From Gorillibacterium timonense (GTDB lineage Bacteria; Bacillota; Bacilli; Paenibacillales; NBRC-103111): a stretch of DNA of 64,000 nt. The translations under genes were made by a program, and so were the position numbers. Under the pieces are notes generated by a model. The model was not told where the DNA came from and did no database searches. It saw only the letters and a program-made list of their open reading frames with translations. The DNA is taken from the NCBI RefSeq assembly GCF_001457415.1, contig NZ_LN881724.1, positions 2,294,001 through 2,358,000 of the forward strand, in the 5' to 3' direction. Shown here in pieces: positions 54,525 through 63,650 of this stretch (the stretch's first letter is position 1; each line of letters opens with the position of its first letter).

Positions 54525-54550
54525 CATTCTGGAAGAAAAAGAGAGGCAGG

Positions 54551-55900
54551 CTATTCCGTCTTGATGGCCTCAAGAGCGCTCAGCTTCATGGCCCGGCGGG
54601 CCGGGTAGAAGCCGGAGATCAATCCGACCAATGTAGCGAAGACGATGGCTGAACCCATCAGCCACGTCGGGATGATGGAGCTCTTGAGCGGTGCCCCGCT
54701 CGGATCATACATGCCTCCACCCATCGAACCGAACAGGCTTCCGCCGAATTTGTTCAACAGATAGGAGGCTCCAATGCTGAACAGAACGCCCATCACGCCG
54801 CCCAGGAAACCGATAAATCCGGCTTCCAACAGGAATAAGCGGCGTATATCCTTCAGCTCGCAGCCGAGCACCTTCATGATACCGATCTCGCGGGTCCGCT
54901 CATAGATCGACATGATCATCGTGTTGGCGATCCCGATGGCCGCTACCAAGAGGGAGATCGCGCCGATGCTCCCAAGAAGGGTCTGCATCATCTTGGATTG
55001 CTGCTGCAACCCCTTTAGGACATCGGTCAGAGCACTCGTGCTGAAGCCTAGCGTCTTGATCTCATCGCGAACCGGCTCCACATATTTCATGTCGGTGACT
55101 TGGACAATCGCCCGCTGATACCCCTGCTGGGTGCTGTTGTTCATGCCTTGGTTCTTCTGCACCTTCGCATTTTCTCGAATCAGCTTGTTTAGATGCTCCA
55201 GGTTCATATACACGGACCAGTCCCGCTCATTACGCGATTCCGCGAGAATCCCGCTCGCTTTGATCTTATACAGCTTGGCGGGCTGCTTTTCCTCTTGTCC
55301 AGGGTTTTCGGAATTCCCGACGTTTTCCCCGTACATGGTATCGAATGTTAACTGCAGCTTTTCGGTCATGAGGTCGATCTTAGGGGGCTGCTGATAGCCT
55401 CGGGCTTTCGGATTATAAAAGTTGTTCGTGATCCCGAAGCCAAACAGCAGCGAATCCGTATCGGTCTCGGTGAGGAGCCGACCCGCGGATACCTGATACC
55501 CCAGCTTCTCCAACGCCTCCGGCCTTATCCCGATGAGATTGAGCCAGGCGATATATTTGCCTGCAACCAGCTTAGCAGAGGTTTGGACAAGGGGAGTCGC
55601 CACCTTAACCCCCTTCATGGTGCTTATCGTTTGGATAGCCCGGTCGTCAAGCTTCGCTGTACTGCCTCCCGTGGAATTTCCGTACATTCCTCCGTTGCCG
55701 CCGGGGTAGACATCAATGGTGGTCAAACTTCCCATCTGGCTGACCTGTTGCTTGAAGCTCTCGTTCTGACCAATCCCGATGGACAGCATGACGACGATCG
55801 ATGCGGTTCCGATCACCACGCCGAGTATCGTCAAGAACGAGCGAATCTTGCTTCTCAGGAAATTGATCGTCGCCAGACGAATCAGATCGAAGCTATTCAT
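54551..55900 (-). CDS. MacB-like ABC permease (FtsX/PCD)
   Basis: 449 residues. N-terminal helix (FLTILGVVIGTASIVVMLSI), MacB_PCD external domain (about 45-290), then three C-terminal helices (SIGAISLLVAAIGIANTMIM, AGFIGFLGGVMGVLFSIGAS, LMGSAIVFATLVGLISGFYP) and the signature YERTREIGIMKVLGCELKDI. Works with the ATPase at 58322-59041. The start overlaps the preceding gene by eight bases. Type VII (MacB) exporters move peptides, lipoproteins or antibiotics and respond to external partners. Confidence 0.9.
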   Translation of the reverse strand: MNSFDLIRLATINFLRSKIRSFLTILGVVIGTASIVVMLSIGIGQNESFKQQVSQMGSLTTIDVYPGGNGGMYGNSTGGSTAKLDDRAIQTISTMKGVKVATPLVQTSAKLVAGKYIAWLNLIGIRPEALEKLGYQVSAGRLLTETDTDSLLFGFGITNNFYNPKARGYQQPPKIDLMTEKLQLTFDTMYGENVGNSENPGQEEKQPAKLYKIKASGILAESRNERDWSVYMNLEHLNKLIRENAKVQKNQGMNNSTQQGYQRAIVQVTDMKYVEPVRDEIKTLGFSTSALTDVLKGLQQQSKMMQTLLGSIGAISLLVAAIGIANTMIMSIYERTREIGIMKVLGCELKDIRRLFLLEAGFIGFLGGVMGVLFSIGASYLLNKFGGSLFGSMGGGMYDPSGAPLKSSIIPTWLMGSAIVFATLVGLISGFYPARRAMKLSALEAIKTE

Positions 55901-58325
55901 CCAGCTCGAGTTCCTTTCTGCGGCGACGTTTCTTCCGGATGATCAGTCCCGCCGTCAAAGCGCCGAGAACGACGGCTGCAGGAACGCCGATCCAGAGTGG
56001 CTTCTTCCATTTGATCTTGCCGGGTGTCATAGGCGGCTCCATTCCCGGCTGCCCACCTGCTCCGGGGTCTATCACCGGCGGCTCGACGACATTCAGGTTG
56101 AATTCCTTGCGGATCTCCGTCTGTTTGCCTGCCGCATCCTCGAAGGTGAAGACGATATTGCCCTTCACTTGGCCCGCCGCATTCGGGATAATCGATACGT
56201 CGTACGTATCCGTTCGGCCCGAAGCAAAGTTGCCGACGTAATAGCTGCCGCCGGTCATGGTGAAGTCACCTTCGGCCTTGATCATGAGGTTGTACAGAAT
56301 GGATTTGCCCATGTTGTAGAAGTCGAGGTTCAGCGGAACGGGCTGCCCGGGGAATGCCTCGCCGAGCACATTCACTTCTCCCGCGACTAAACGATTGTTC
56401 TGCATGACGGGAATGCTAACCGTTTCCTTGGAGGTGAACGGATTCCCTTTCTCGTCCTCGTATTCGAAGTTCAGCGAGATGGCGTACATCTTCGGATCGG
56501 CATCCGGTTTAGCACGCAGCTTCACTTCCCGTTCTACCGATGCGTTCTGCCCGATGTTTTCCAAGAAGAAGGTATTGCTACCGTCCACCGTAAAGGTCCC
56601 GTCATCCGAGGTCACGGTCAGCTTGATATTGCGTACGTTGGTGAGACGGCTCGTATTGAGAATGGACATGGACAAGAGAGCGTCCTGTCCCGCAAGCACC
56701 GATTGCGGATCAAACTGATACTTGCTGATGATGATGCGAGGAACGGTCTTGTTTTCCCCATCCGCGGCCGGCGTTTTGCCTTCGACATAGACGCCAACGT
56801 ATTGGTTCAGCGTATTCTTGACAGGCTCACCCGTCGATTTTGTCTCGTCATATTCCACTGCTATTCCAATGGGATAGCTCTTCGTTGCCGCATCCGGCGC
56901 GATCTCAAACGCGAAGGTGAGCTTCTTGCTCTCCCCCGGACCTAGCGATGGGATGACGACCGTGCTGAGCGATTTCGGGATCACTTCTTTGTCCGTGGTA
57001 AGCGCCGTCTTGATGTTCTGGGTCTTGGCGGTTCCTGTATTCTTCACGACAAAGGAAACCGTTAAGGCATCCTTCGGCAGAAGAGTAGCTTGCGGCGCTT
57101 GGATGTTGTCGAGGGTCAACACCGCTTGCCCGGATGTTTTCGATGCGACCGGAATGAAGATTTGGCTCTCTTCGGTCACAACGGTGCCGTTCTCATCCTT
57201 GTACTGCCATTTGACGCCAAGAGGCTGGCTGCCTCCGGCAATTGCAGAGGACACGCTCAGCGGATAGCTGACGCTTTCCATGCTGTACCCCTTCACCTGA
57301 TTGATCTTGCGGACATCGGTGGAGCTATCCAGCGTAAATCCGTCAGGCTTCAAACCCGTCAACGTAACGCGAACGTCGTTCGCCGCAAGGCTTCCCGAGT
57401 TTGACAATGACACCTTCAGCGTGACCTTGCCTCCCGGAACAGCCTGGGAAGGCTGCTTCTCGACCTTCTCCAAGGTGAGGACCGGGCTTGTCGAGTCGTT
57501 GTTCACCTTGACATAGACCGTCTCCGTGTACGTCTGCGGGTCGCCAAACCCGTTGGAGAATTGGAGATTTACCTTAATGGCATAAACTCCGGATGCGGCT
57601 TCCGCCTTGATGGGAATGGAGAAGTCGGCCGACTTCGTCATATTCCCAGGGATGGAGTCGATGAATACCTGCAGGTTCGTCATTCCCGGCTGGAAAGGGA
57701 TCTTGGTCTTATCCTCCGGTTCGAGGGTAGCTGTAACGTTTTGTGCCCCGTACATGGCAGAATTCTTGATCGGCAGCTTGAGTTCAAGAGTCTCTCCCGC
57801 CTTGACCGTCGGGATCGTACCGGAACCGACGATGCTGAGCCGCGGAACGATCTTGCTCGTATCGATGTTGATCGGCGTAGGCGCGGGTGTCGGTGATGGA
57901 ATATCGCTATTAGAAACTGCTTCATTAATGTTTAGTGTTTGTTGAATGTTTCCCGTTGTTCCATCATCCAGCGTATAAGTTAAGGTGACCTTCAATTTAT
58001 TTCCATCACCTGTGTATACGAGAGGCAGTAGAATTGAAGGATCCTTTATATCTTCATCTTTCGCAGGAATTGTATTTGAATTTTGTCCGTAAAATGAACT
58101 TGACTCATCAATTTCTGCAATTAACTTTGTTATAACTTCGCTGTTTGAGTTTATAGTTAGACGAATACTCACTTTTTCTTTTGCTTTTATTTGAGTCACT
58201 CCGGTTGGCAAACTATACTTTTGCACATATAATTCCGGTCCTGCCGCAAAGGAGACCTTTGCTGGAAGTATCCAGGACATCATGCAGACCATTGCCAATA
58301 CCGCTACCCATACTTTCCGTTTCAC
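55893..58325 (-). CDS. Large Ig-like membrane protein of the MacB-type unit
   Basis: 810 residues. Start codon GTG in a GTGA overlap with the ATPase gene. Signal peptide ([20 protein letters not shown], cleavage about 27), then about five Ig-like/CARDB- or NEW3-like repeats (recurrent strands such as VTLKVSLSNSGSLAANDVRV, LTVSFVVKNTGTAKTQNIKT), and one C-terminal helix (WIGVPAAVVLGALTAGLII) with a basic cytoplasmic tail (RKKRRRRKELELDE). It replaces the periplasmic-adaptor-like protein (MacA/YknX type) in the operon, so it may be the outer partner of the exporter. Residues about 42-143 come from a low-GC patch of the gene. No exact family assigned. Confidence 0.7.
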   Translation of the reverse strand: MKRKVWVAVLAMVCMMSWILPAKVSFAAGPELYVQKYSLPTGVTQIKAKEKVSIRLTINSNSEVITKLIAEIDESSSFYGQNSNTIPAKDEDIKDPSILLPLVYTGDGNKLKVTLTYTLDDGTTGNIQQTLNINEAVSNSDIPSPTPAPTPINIDTSKIVPRLSIVGSGTIPTVKAGETLELKLPIKNSAMYGAQNVTATLEPEDKTKIPFQPGMTNLQVFIDSIPGNMTKSADFSIPIKAEAASGVYAIKVNLQFSNGFGDPQTYTETVYVKVNNDSTSPVLTLEKVEKQPSQAVPGGKVTLKVSLSNSGSLAANDVRVTLTGLKPDGFTLDSSTDVRKINQVKGYSMESVSYPLSVSSAIAGGSQPLGVKWQYKDENGTVVTEESQIFIPVASKTSGQAVLTLDNIQAPQATLLPKDALTVSFVVKNTGTAKTQNIKTALTTDKEVIPKSLSTVVIPSLGPGESKKLTFAFEIAPDAATKSYPIGIAVEYDETKSTGEPVKNTLNQYVGVYVEGKTPAADGENKTVPRIIISKYQFDPQSVLAGQDALLSMSILNTSRLTNVRNIKLTVTSDDGTFTVDGSNTFFLENIGQNASVEREVKLRAKPDADPKMYAISLNFEYEDEKGNPFTSKETVSIPVMQNNRLVAGEVNVLGEAFPGQPVPLNLDFYNMGKSILYNLMIKAEGDFTMTGGSYYVGNFASGRTDTYDVSIIPNAAGQVKGNIVFTFEDAAGKQTEIRKEFNLNVVEPPVIDPGAGGQPGMEPPMTPGKIKWKKPLWIGVPAAVVLGALTAGLIIRKKRRRRKELELDE

Positions 58326-59041
58326 TTAACCACCCCGACCGATTCATTCATGTGTTTGACTTCAATTCCTTCAATGTTGCCGTCCCGAATCCGGACGATC
58401 CGATCCGCGTAAGAGGCAATCTCCAAATCATGCGTGACGATCACCAGCGTCTGATTTTTTTGCCGAGCGAGATTCTTCATGAGCTCCATGACTTCAATGG
58501 TCGTCTTCGTGTCCAGGTTGCCTGTCGGCTCGTCCGCGAAGATGATCTCCGGATTCGCCGCGAAGGCGCGGGCGATCCCCACCCGTTGCTGCTGACCGCC
58601 GCTCATCTGCGAAGGCTTGTGCTTGATGCGCGTACCGAGTCCGACCGCTTCGAGTAGCTTGCTCGCACGTTTCTCCCGAACTCTACGAGAAATCCCTTTG
58701 AAGGTGAGCGGCAAACTGACATTTTCTAGCGCGCTGAGCGAAGGCAGCAGGTTGTACGATTGAAAAATAAAACCCAGATAGTCTTGGCGGAAGCGCGCCA
58801 GCTTCTTCTCGCTCATGGCATTCACCAGCTCGCCGCGAATCGCCACCGTTCCTTTGGTCGGCTTTTCCAAGCCGGCCATCATGTTGAGGAGCGTCGACTT
58901 CCCTGAGCCGGATGTGCCGAGCAGGCAGCAGCACTCTCCCTTTTCGATGGTGAGGTTGATCGAGTTGAGAGCGACGACCTTTTCGCTCCCGATCCGATAG
59001 ACTTTGCGCAAATCCTTGATTTCAATGATGGGTGTCCCCAC
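58322..59041 (-). CDS. ABC transporter ATP-binding protein (LolD/MacB-like)
   Basis: 239 residues. Walker [10 protein letters not shown] near 40-48, signature [20 protein letters not shown], Walker [17 protein letters not shown] and H-loop [10 protein letters not shown]. Belongs to the MacB/LolD/YknY type. Heads a three-gene unit (ATPase, Ig-like membrane protein, permease) with 4- and 8-base overlaps. Confidence 0.92.
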   Translation of the reverse strand: MGTPIIEIKDLRKVYRIGSEKVVALNSINLTIEKGECCCLLGTSGSGKSTLLNMMAGLEKPTKGTVAIRGELVNAMSEKKLARFRQDYLGFIFQSYNLLPSLSALENVSLPLTFKGISRRVREKRASKLLEAVGLGTRIKHKPSQMSGGQQQRVGIARAFAANPEIIFADEPTGNLDTKTTIEVMELMKNLARQKNQTLVIVTHDLEIASYADRIVRIRDGNIEGIEVKHMNESVGVVK

Positions 59042-59232
59042 GATGCATGTGTTCCCTCCTGTCCCCCATGGTTCTTACTTATGTATGGCAGGCGATGCCT
59101 TTTACGAAAGGCAGCACCCATAGATTAGACGCTAAAAGAGCCTTCAATGTTTCATGTAGAATGGAAAAACTACCATTTTTGTCGAAGCAGCCGACCAAGA
59201 ATTGATCATGTATGACCGGTTCGACGCAGCCT

Positions 59233-60090
59233 TCAATCTTGGCTCTGGATCGGTTGCTGCGGCAGGCTGATTTCCCCCTCCAGATCGGGGTTCTCCACCG
59301 GAAGCTCGTATTTCACTTCCGCAAAGTTACTGATCAACTTCTCTTCCTTCGTCGTCCATCCGGTCTTTCGGTCGACAACGGTTCTCCAGATTTCGTTTTG
59401 CCGATAGTTGCGTCCGTTCTTGCGAAGAAACCGGTGATTCCGTTCTTCCACGTGATAGCAAAGAGGCCACTCCTCTTCAGAGGAGAGCGAACCTTTTAAA
59501 TGGCGGTCCGTCAACCACAATTTCACCTGAAACGTGGAGGAAGTCGGGTTATAGAATCGAAGATCGATGTAATTGAAAAAGACGCTGGCCCCGCTCCCGA
59601 ATGGGAGGACGCGATGATCATCCGGAAAAGGATCAAAGCTGTGATGGTGACGTTCGATTACCTCCAACGGAGAATGAAGAGCCATCCAATAGAGAAGATT
59701 CGCGAGCTGGCAAAGTCCTCCGCCAACACCGGTCTTTACTTCTCCCTGGGACAAGAGCAATCCCTCAATGTACCCTTTATCGGCGGTCGGCTTACCGACG
59801 AGCTTCCAAAAGGAGAACGTTTCTCCTGGCCGAATTAGAATCCCGTCCATGGTGGCGACAGCCAGCTTCAGGTTGGTCACTTTGTTTTCCTGCAGCTGAG
59901 GATCGCTTGAGCCGAGCCTTCTCCGAAGCAGAGACTGGTGCTTTTTGCAGGTGTAAGGGTAAGCTTCAGGTTTTCGAGAGCTTGCGAATGTAATCGCAGG
60001 ACTGTGGTCACTCAACCGTCTAGTCATGCGCAGTTGGTTGACTCTGAGGTTATACAGGATCGGAAAATGTTTTAGAAGAGCTTGTTTCAT
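59233..60090 (-). CDS. VanW family protein
   Basis: 285 residues from the ATG at 60090 (AGGGGGG site; a longer frame to 60198 overlaps a hairpin). Core VanW domain with ILIRPGETFSFWKLVGKPTA, GVGGGLCQLANLLYWMAL and HSFDPFPDDHRVLPFGSGAS, which contain the most conserved residues of the family. VanW was named from vancomycin-resistance clusters but is an accessory protein of unknown function; no VanA/H/X-like genes are near, so a general cell-envelope role is more likely. Confidence 0.88.
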   Translation of the reverse strand: MKQALLKHFPILYNLRVNQLRMTRRLSDHSPAITFASSRKPEAYPYTCKKHQSLLRRRLGSSDPQLQENKVTNLKLAVATMDGILIRPGETFSFWKLVGKPTADKGYIEGLLLSQGEVKTGVGGGLCQLANLLYWMALHSPLEVIERHHHSFDPFPDDHRVLPFGSGASVFFNYIDLRFYNPTSSTFQVKLWLTDRHLKGSLSSEEEWPLCYHVEERNHRFLRKNGRNYRQNEIWRTVVDRKTGWTTKEEKLISNFAEVKYELPVENPDLEGEISLPQQPIQSQD

Positions 60091-60211
60091 GAGAACCCCC
60101 CTCTTACTCTCTTTCGCATAATAATAACGTTGAAAGCAGCCAAAACGTTGCATGATTTTTCCTTTTTCAAGCCCATTCATTTGAATAGTCGATAGCATCT
60201 TCGGATGAAAA

Positions 60212-60248
60212 GAAACCTGCCTCCTTCATGTACTTGGAGGCAGGTTCC
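60212..60248 (-). terminator. Hairpin with T-rich tail before the VanW gene
   Basis: Perfect 11-13-base-pair stem (GAAACCTGCCTCC with GGAGGCAGGTTCC) followed on the minus strand by TTTCTTTTC. Second of two hairpins between the hrtA-like and VanW genes; it might attenuate a VanW leader transcript. Confidence 0.6.
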
Positions 60249-60336
60249 GGATTCGTCCTTTAAAATCCGTATGACTTCATCGGTCACACTTGGGTAATCG
60301 ACATGCAGGGTACGAGTACAGGCCCTCTAACACACG

Positions 60337-60377
60337 AAAAGACCTCATCCTTCACGCTAAAGCGGAGGGCGAGGTCC
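60337..60377 (-). terminator. Terminator of the HrtBA-like unit
   Basis: Stem GACCTC with GAGGTC plus inner CC/GG and CGCTAAAGCG pairs, followed on the minus strand by TTTTCG, about 30 bases past the hrtA-like stop. Confidence 0.65.
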
Positions 60378-60405
60378 TTCTAAATAAGAAATTGGGCTTC
60401 ATCCG

Positions 60406-61086
60406 TTATCCGGCGATCTTCAACACGCCATTGTCCAAATGGAGAACCCGATCGCAGTGATGAAGGACGCGGTCGTCATGGGTAACCATGACAGCGGAGC
60501 TTCCCTCCTGCTTCACCTGCTCGGCGATCAGCTTTACGACCTCTTGGCCTCTTGCGGCATCCAGGCTGGCCGTCGGTTCGTCGGCAAACAGGATATCCGG
60601 CTTGTTCATGAACGCGCGAGCGATGGCAACCCGCTGCTTTTCGCCGCCAGACAGCCTCTCCGGATAGGCTTTGCGCCTGTCGCCGAGACCAAGCCGGTTC
60701 AGCAGCTCCTTCGCACGAGCTTTCGCCTCGGAAGGACTCATCCCCGCCAGTTTGCCGACAAACAGCAGCTGTTCCTCCACCTTCAAGTAAGGAACGAGGT
60801 GAGCGCTCTGAAAGATAAACCCGAACTTGTGAAGACGAAGATCCGCGAGCTCCTTGTCCGTCTTGTCTGCAAGCGATTCACTATCGACTCGCACCTCGCC
60901 GCCAGTCGGCGTAAGCAGCGCGGCCGCTATCGACAAAAACGTGCTTTTGCCAGAGCCGGAAGGCCCCATGACAGCGATAAATTCGCCTTGCTTCACGTCC
61001 AGCGACAACTCGCGGAGAATCGATCGCTCATCTGTCCCATCGTGATACGAATGCGTAACCTTGTCGAGTGCAAGCTTCGTCTTCAT
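60406..61086 (-). CDS. hrtA: Haem exporter ATP-binding protein HrtA
   Basis: 226 residues. Walker A GPSGSGKST, signature RLSGGEKQRVAIARAFM, Walker B DILFADEPTASLDA and H-loop MVTHDDRVLHH. Its start overlaps the HrtB-type permease stop by four bases (ATGA). Context (HssRS two-component genes and an HssR-type site before the permease) makes HrtA the best match: in Staphylococcus aureus HrtBA pumps out excess haem. The naming rests on the gene set and on the likeness of the permease and kinase, not on the ATPase alone. Confidence 0.85.
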   Translation of the reverse strand: MKTKLALDKVTHSYHDGTDERSILRELSLDVKQGEFIAVMGPSGSGKSTFLSIAAALLTPTGGEVRVDSESLADKTDKELADLRLHKFGFIFQSAHLVPYLKVEEQLLFVGKLAGMSPSEAKARAKELLNRLGLGDRRKAYPERLSGGEKQRVAIARAFMNKPDILFADEPTASLDAARGQEVVKLIAEQVKQEGSSAVMVTHDDRVLHHCDRVLHLDNGVLKIAG

Positions 61087-62201
61087 CCGGCAACCCTCCC
61101 CATCGCTTCCAGCGCATCGGTGCGCGCAACCTTACCTACGGATAACAGCGAACCGAGAATCGCCACCAGGACAAACCCGACGCTTGTGAGTCCCATCGTC
61201 GTCGCGCTGAGGCGAAACGGCATCGTATCCGGCAGCGCCTGCATCATCATTCGTACCAGCAGAAGGCTGATTCCCATGCTTCCGACGGACAACAAGAGCA
61301 CCTGAATGATAAGCCCTGAAGCCAATACTTTCGTACGGGCTCCGATCGCTTTCAGAATGCCGAATTGACTTGTCTTCTGAATCGTCATGACATAGAAGAA
61401 CACAGCCAGTACGAAGGCAGCGATGACATACAGGAAGGCGATCATCATATTGAGTGAGCCTTGTTCCTCGCTGTAACCGGGAATCGCCGAGATGGCGTCT
61501 CCCTTCGTGATGACCTCCGTCCCCGGCACCTGATCCGCCAGCTTTGCGGCTTGGTCCGCGGTTGCTTTCACTGCAATCACATTGTAGTTTACTTTCCCCT
61601 CGTCACCGGAGGCTTGCGTTCCCGATGCGTCTAGAAGCTTCGCCCCCTCCTTTTCGTTCAAGAATAGGACCGGTTGATGGCTGTAGGAGGACTGATCCAC
61701 AAAACCGCTTACCGTCCAGGTAAGTCCGGTGGCTTGATCCTTCACGATGCTGCCGAGCTCAACTCCCGAGCTCTTGAGCTTTTTGTCAGCGAGCACCTGT
61801 CCGGAGGCTTCACCGGGTAACGAGTTCCCTTCCATCACATTTGGCATCAGCCAGCTGTCGGAATCCACGATGAACAAAGCCACATCCTTCTTGACACCGT
61901 CCTGATTGCTTACGGTAGTCATGCGTACGGAAAGTGGTGTGACATTGTCGGCTCCGAGCGCGTTTTTCGCTTCATCCAGTTGATTCTCGGATAAGATGGA
62001 GCGTCCAAAGCGCTGCTCAGAGCCCTGCTCCAAAATGAAATGATCGGCCTTCATCGTCTCCAAAGCGGATGTCGTATCGTAAGCCAATCCGCGGGCAAGC
62101 CCGGTCACGAACAAGACCAGAAACGAAACCAGCAGCATGATCGTTACGATCAGCGCGAAGCGCAGCTTGGCATAGCGCATTTCTCTAAGGGCCAAATACA
62201 T
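61083..62201 (-). CDS. hrtB: Haem exporter permease HrtB (FtsX-like)
   Basis: 372 residues. N-terminal helix (FALIVTIMLLVSFLVLFVTG), large external domain to about 245, three C-terminal helices and conserved stretches recalling S. aureus HrtB: PLNMMIAFLYVIAAFVLAVF, FFYVMTIQKTSQFGILKAIG, DTMPFRLS. It forms the haem-binding membrane part of HrtBA. AGGAGG stands before the ATG. Preceded in the gap by a direct repeat typical of HssR sites overlapping the -35 region. Confidence 0.88.
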   Translation of the reverse strand: MYLALREMRYAKLRFALIVTIMLLVSFLVLFVTGLARGLAYDTTSALETMKADHFILEQGSEQRFGRSILSENQLDEAKNALGADNVTPLSVRMTTVSNQDGVKKDVALFIVDSDSWLMPNVMEGNSLPGEASGQVLADKKLKSSGVELGSIVKDQATGLTWTVSGFVDQSSYSHQPVLFLNEKEGAKLLDASGTQASGDEGKVNYNVIAVKATADQAAKLADQVPGTEVITKGDAISAIPGYSEEQGSLNMMIAFLYVIAAFVLAVFFYVMTIQKTSQFGILKAIGARTKVLASGLIIQVLLLSVGSMGISLLLVRMMMQALPDTMPFRLSATTMGLTSVGFVLVAILGSLLSVGKVARTDALEAMGRVAG

Positions 62202-62231
62202 GTAAGATTTCCCTCCTGTCTGTATGAAACC

Positions 62232-62264
62232 AGTATAGGAGGCGAATATGAATTCCGTATGAAC
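62232..62264 (-). promoter_or_regulatory. HssR-type direct repeat and promoter before hrtB
   Basis: The minus strand reads GTTCATACGGAATTCATATT (62264-62245), a direct repeat of (G/A)TTCATA with an 11-base period, close to the HssR consensus GTTCATATT-NN-GTTCATATT. Seven bases further is a TATACT -10 box (62237-62232), so the repeat overlaps the expected -35, as for an activator. Confidence 0.75.
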
Positions 62265-62270
62265 ATCCCG

Positions 62271-63650
62271 TTACAGCTGCGGCAAAATCACGGTAAAGAC
62301 CGTTCCTTCACCAAGCCGGCTCTCCACATCCAATGTTCCTCCGTGAAGCCGGACGATCTTCATGGCGATACTGAGGCCAAGACCAGTGTTTCCGGATTCC
62401 CGTTCTCGAGCCGGATCGACCCGATAAAACCGGTCAAACAGGAAGGGGAGATGTTCGGGAGCGATCCCTTCGCCGGTATCCGCTATTCGAATCACGTTTC
62501 GGCTTGGTTCCTTCTCCGCCTTCACCTGAATGGAACGGCCCGCCGGTATGTGCTGGATGGCGTTGCCGAGCAAGTTCATCCACACCTGCATGAGCAGCAC
62601 GTCGTCTCCCTCCAGCTCCATACGGTCTGGCACCGAAAGCGACACAGCCAGCTCCTTTTGCTCCAGCTGCCATTCAAGCACCTGAAGCGCTTCCCGCAGC
62701 TGGGCCTTCAGCGAGAAGCGCCTCACATGGAGACCTTCCTTGCCCTGCTCGATGGCAGACAGCGTCAACAGCTCCTTGCCGAGCCGGGACAGGCGGCGGC
62801 TCTCCTGTGCGATGACCTCTGCATAGCGCCTCTGCTCCTCGTCCGGCAGCTCGCTGTCGGCGAGCACCTGCGCAAAGCCTTGGATGGAGGTGAGCGGAGA
62901 TTGAATTTCATGAGAGACGTTAGCGACGAACTGCTGCCTGGCAAGCTCGGCCCGTTCCAGCTCACGGCTCATCTTCGCAAAATGCACGGCCAATTGGCCG
63001 ATCTCATCCTTACGGCGTTCCGGCAGCTTATTATGAAAACGCCCTTCCGCCATTTCCTGGGTCGCTTCGGTCAAGCGGGTAATCGGCTTCACGATAAATC
63101 GGGTGCTGAAGAGAAAAAACACGAGGCTGCAAAACACGGTCAGTGCACCGATCAACGCGAAGAAAATGCGCAGCTCGCCGAATTGCAGCAAAACATCGGG
63201 GCGAAGAAACAGAGCGTAAACCGCCCCGTCCCCCCGGATCGGAACGCCGATGGTATTGGTCAGCCGGTTGTCAAAAAAACCAGTGATAAACGGCTTGTTA
63301 GGAAATTGGGCTACCCCGTGGTAAATCTCCCCCGCAAGCACACTCGCAATGATCTCTTGCGGCAAATTGGCATTGCGGAACGGGCTTCCAAAAAAGCGGC
63401 CGTTTCCCTTGGCATCGACCAAATACATCTCATAACCGAGCGCAGCGGAATTTTGCAGATACTCCGTCAAGTCCTCCGGATGCTTCTCCGCATATTGTTG
63501 AATGGTTTCGGTGATGGAGGTCAGCTTTTCATCGTTATAGGGCTTCAGCTTGATATGATAGTAGATATTCGAGATCAGGAACGCAAAGAGGCTGCTGAAC
63601 AGAACCGTACAGATGGTGATGAGAAAAACTCGCGAGTAGAGCGATTTCAT
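62271..63650 (-). CDS. hssS: Haem sensor histidine kinase HssS
   Basis: 459 residues. TM1 about 8-28, external sensor domain 29-159 with the HG...FPNKPFITGFFDNRLTNTIG segment characteristic of HssS, TM2 about 160-183, HAMP to about 235, HisKA with His247 in VSHEIQSPLTSIQGFAQV, and HATPase_c (NLLGNAIQHI, IADTGEGI, GNTGLGLSIA). In Staphylococcus and Listeria HssS detects haem and phosphorylates HssR. Starts in an ATGA overlap with the response regulator stop. Length matches the S. aureus kinase closely. Confidence 0.9.
   Translation of the reverse strand: MKSLYSRVFLITICTVLFSSLFAFLISNIYYHIKLKPYNDEKLTSITETIQQYAEKHPEDLTEYLQNSAALGYEMYLVDAKGNGRFFGSPFRNANLPQEIIASVLAGEIYHGVAQFPNKPFITGFFDNRLTNTIGVPIRGDGAVYALFLRPDVLLQFGELRIFFALIGALTVFCSLVFFLFSTRFIVKPITRLTEATQEMAEGRFHNKLPERRKDEIGQLAVHFAKMSRELERAELARQQFVANVSHEIQSPLTSIQGFAQVLADSELPDEEQRRYAEVIAQESRRLSRLGKELLTLSAIEQGKEGLHVRRFSLKAQLREALQVLEWQLEQKELAVSLSVPDRMELEGDDVLLMQVWMNLLGNAIQHIPAGRSIQVKAEKEPSRNVIRIADTGEGIAPEHLPFLFDRFYRVDPARERESGNTGLGLSIAMKIVRLHGGTLDVESRLGEGTVFTVILPQL

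Noticed and set aside
59233..60090. VanW gene as evidence of vancomycin resistance
   Set aside because: No VanA/H/X/Y or VanRS genes nearby; VanW occurs widely without resistance.
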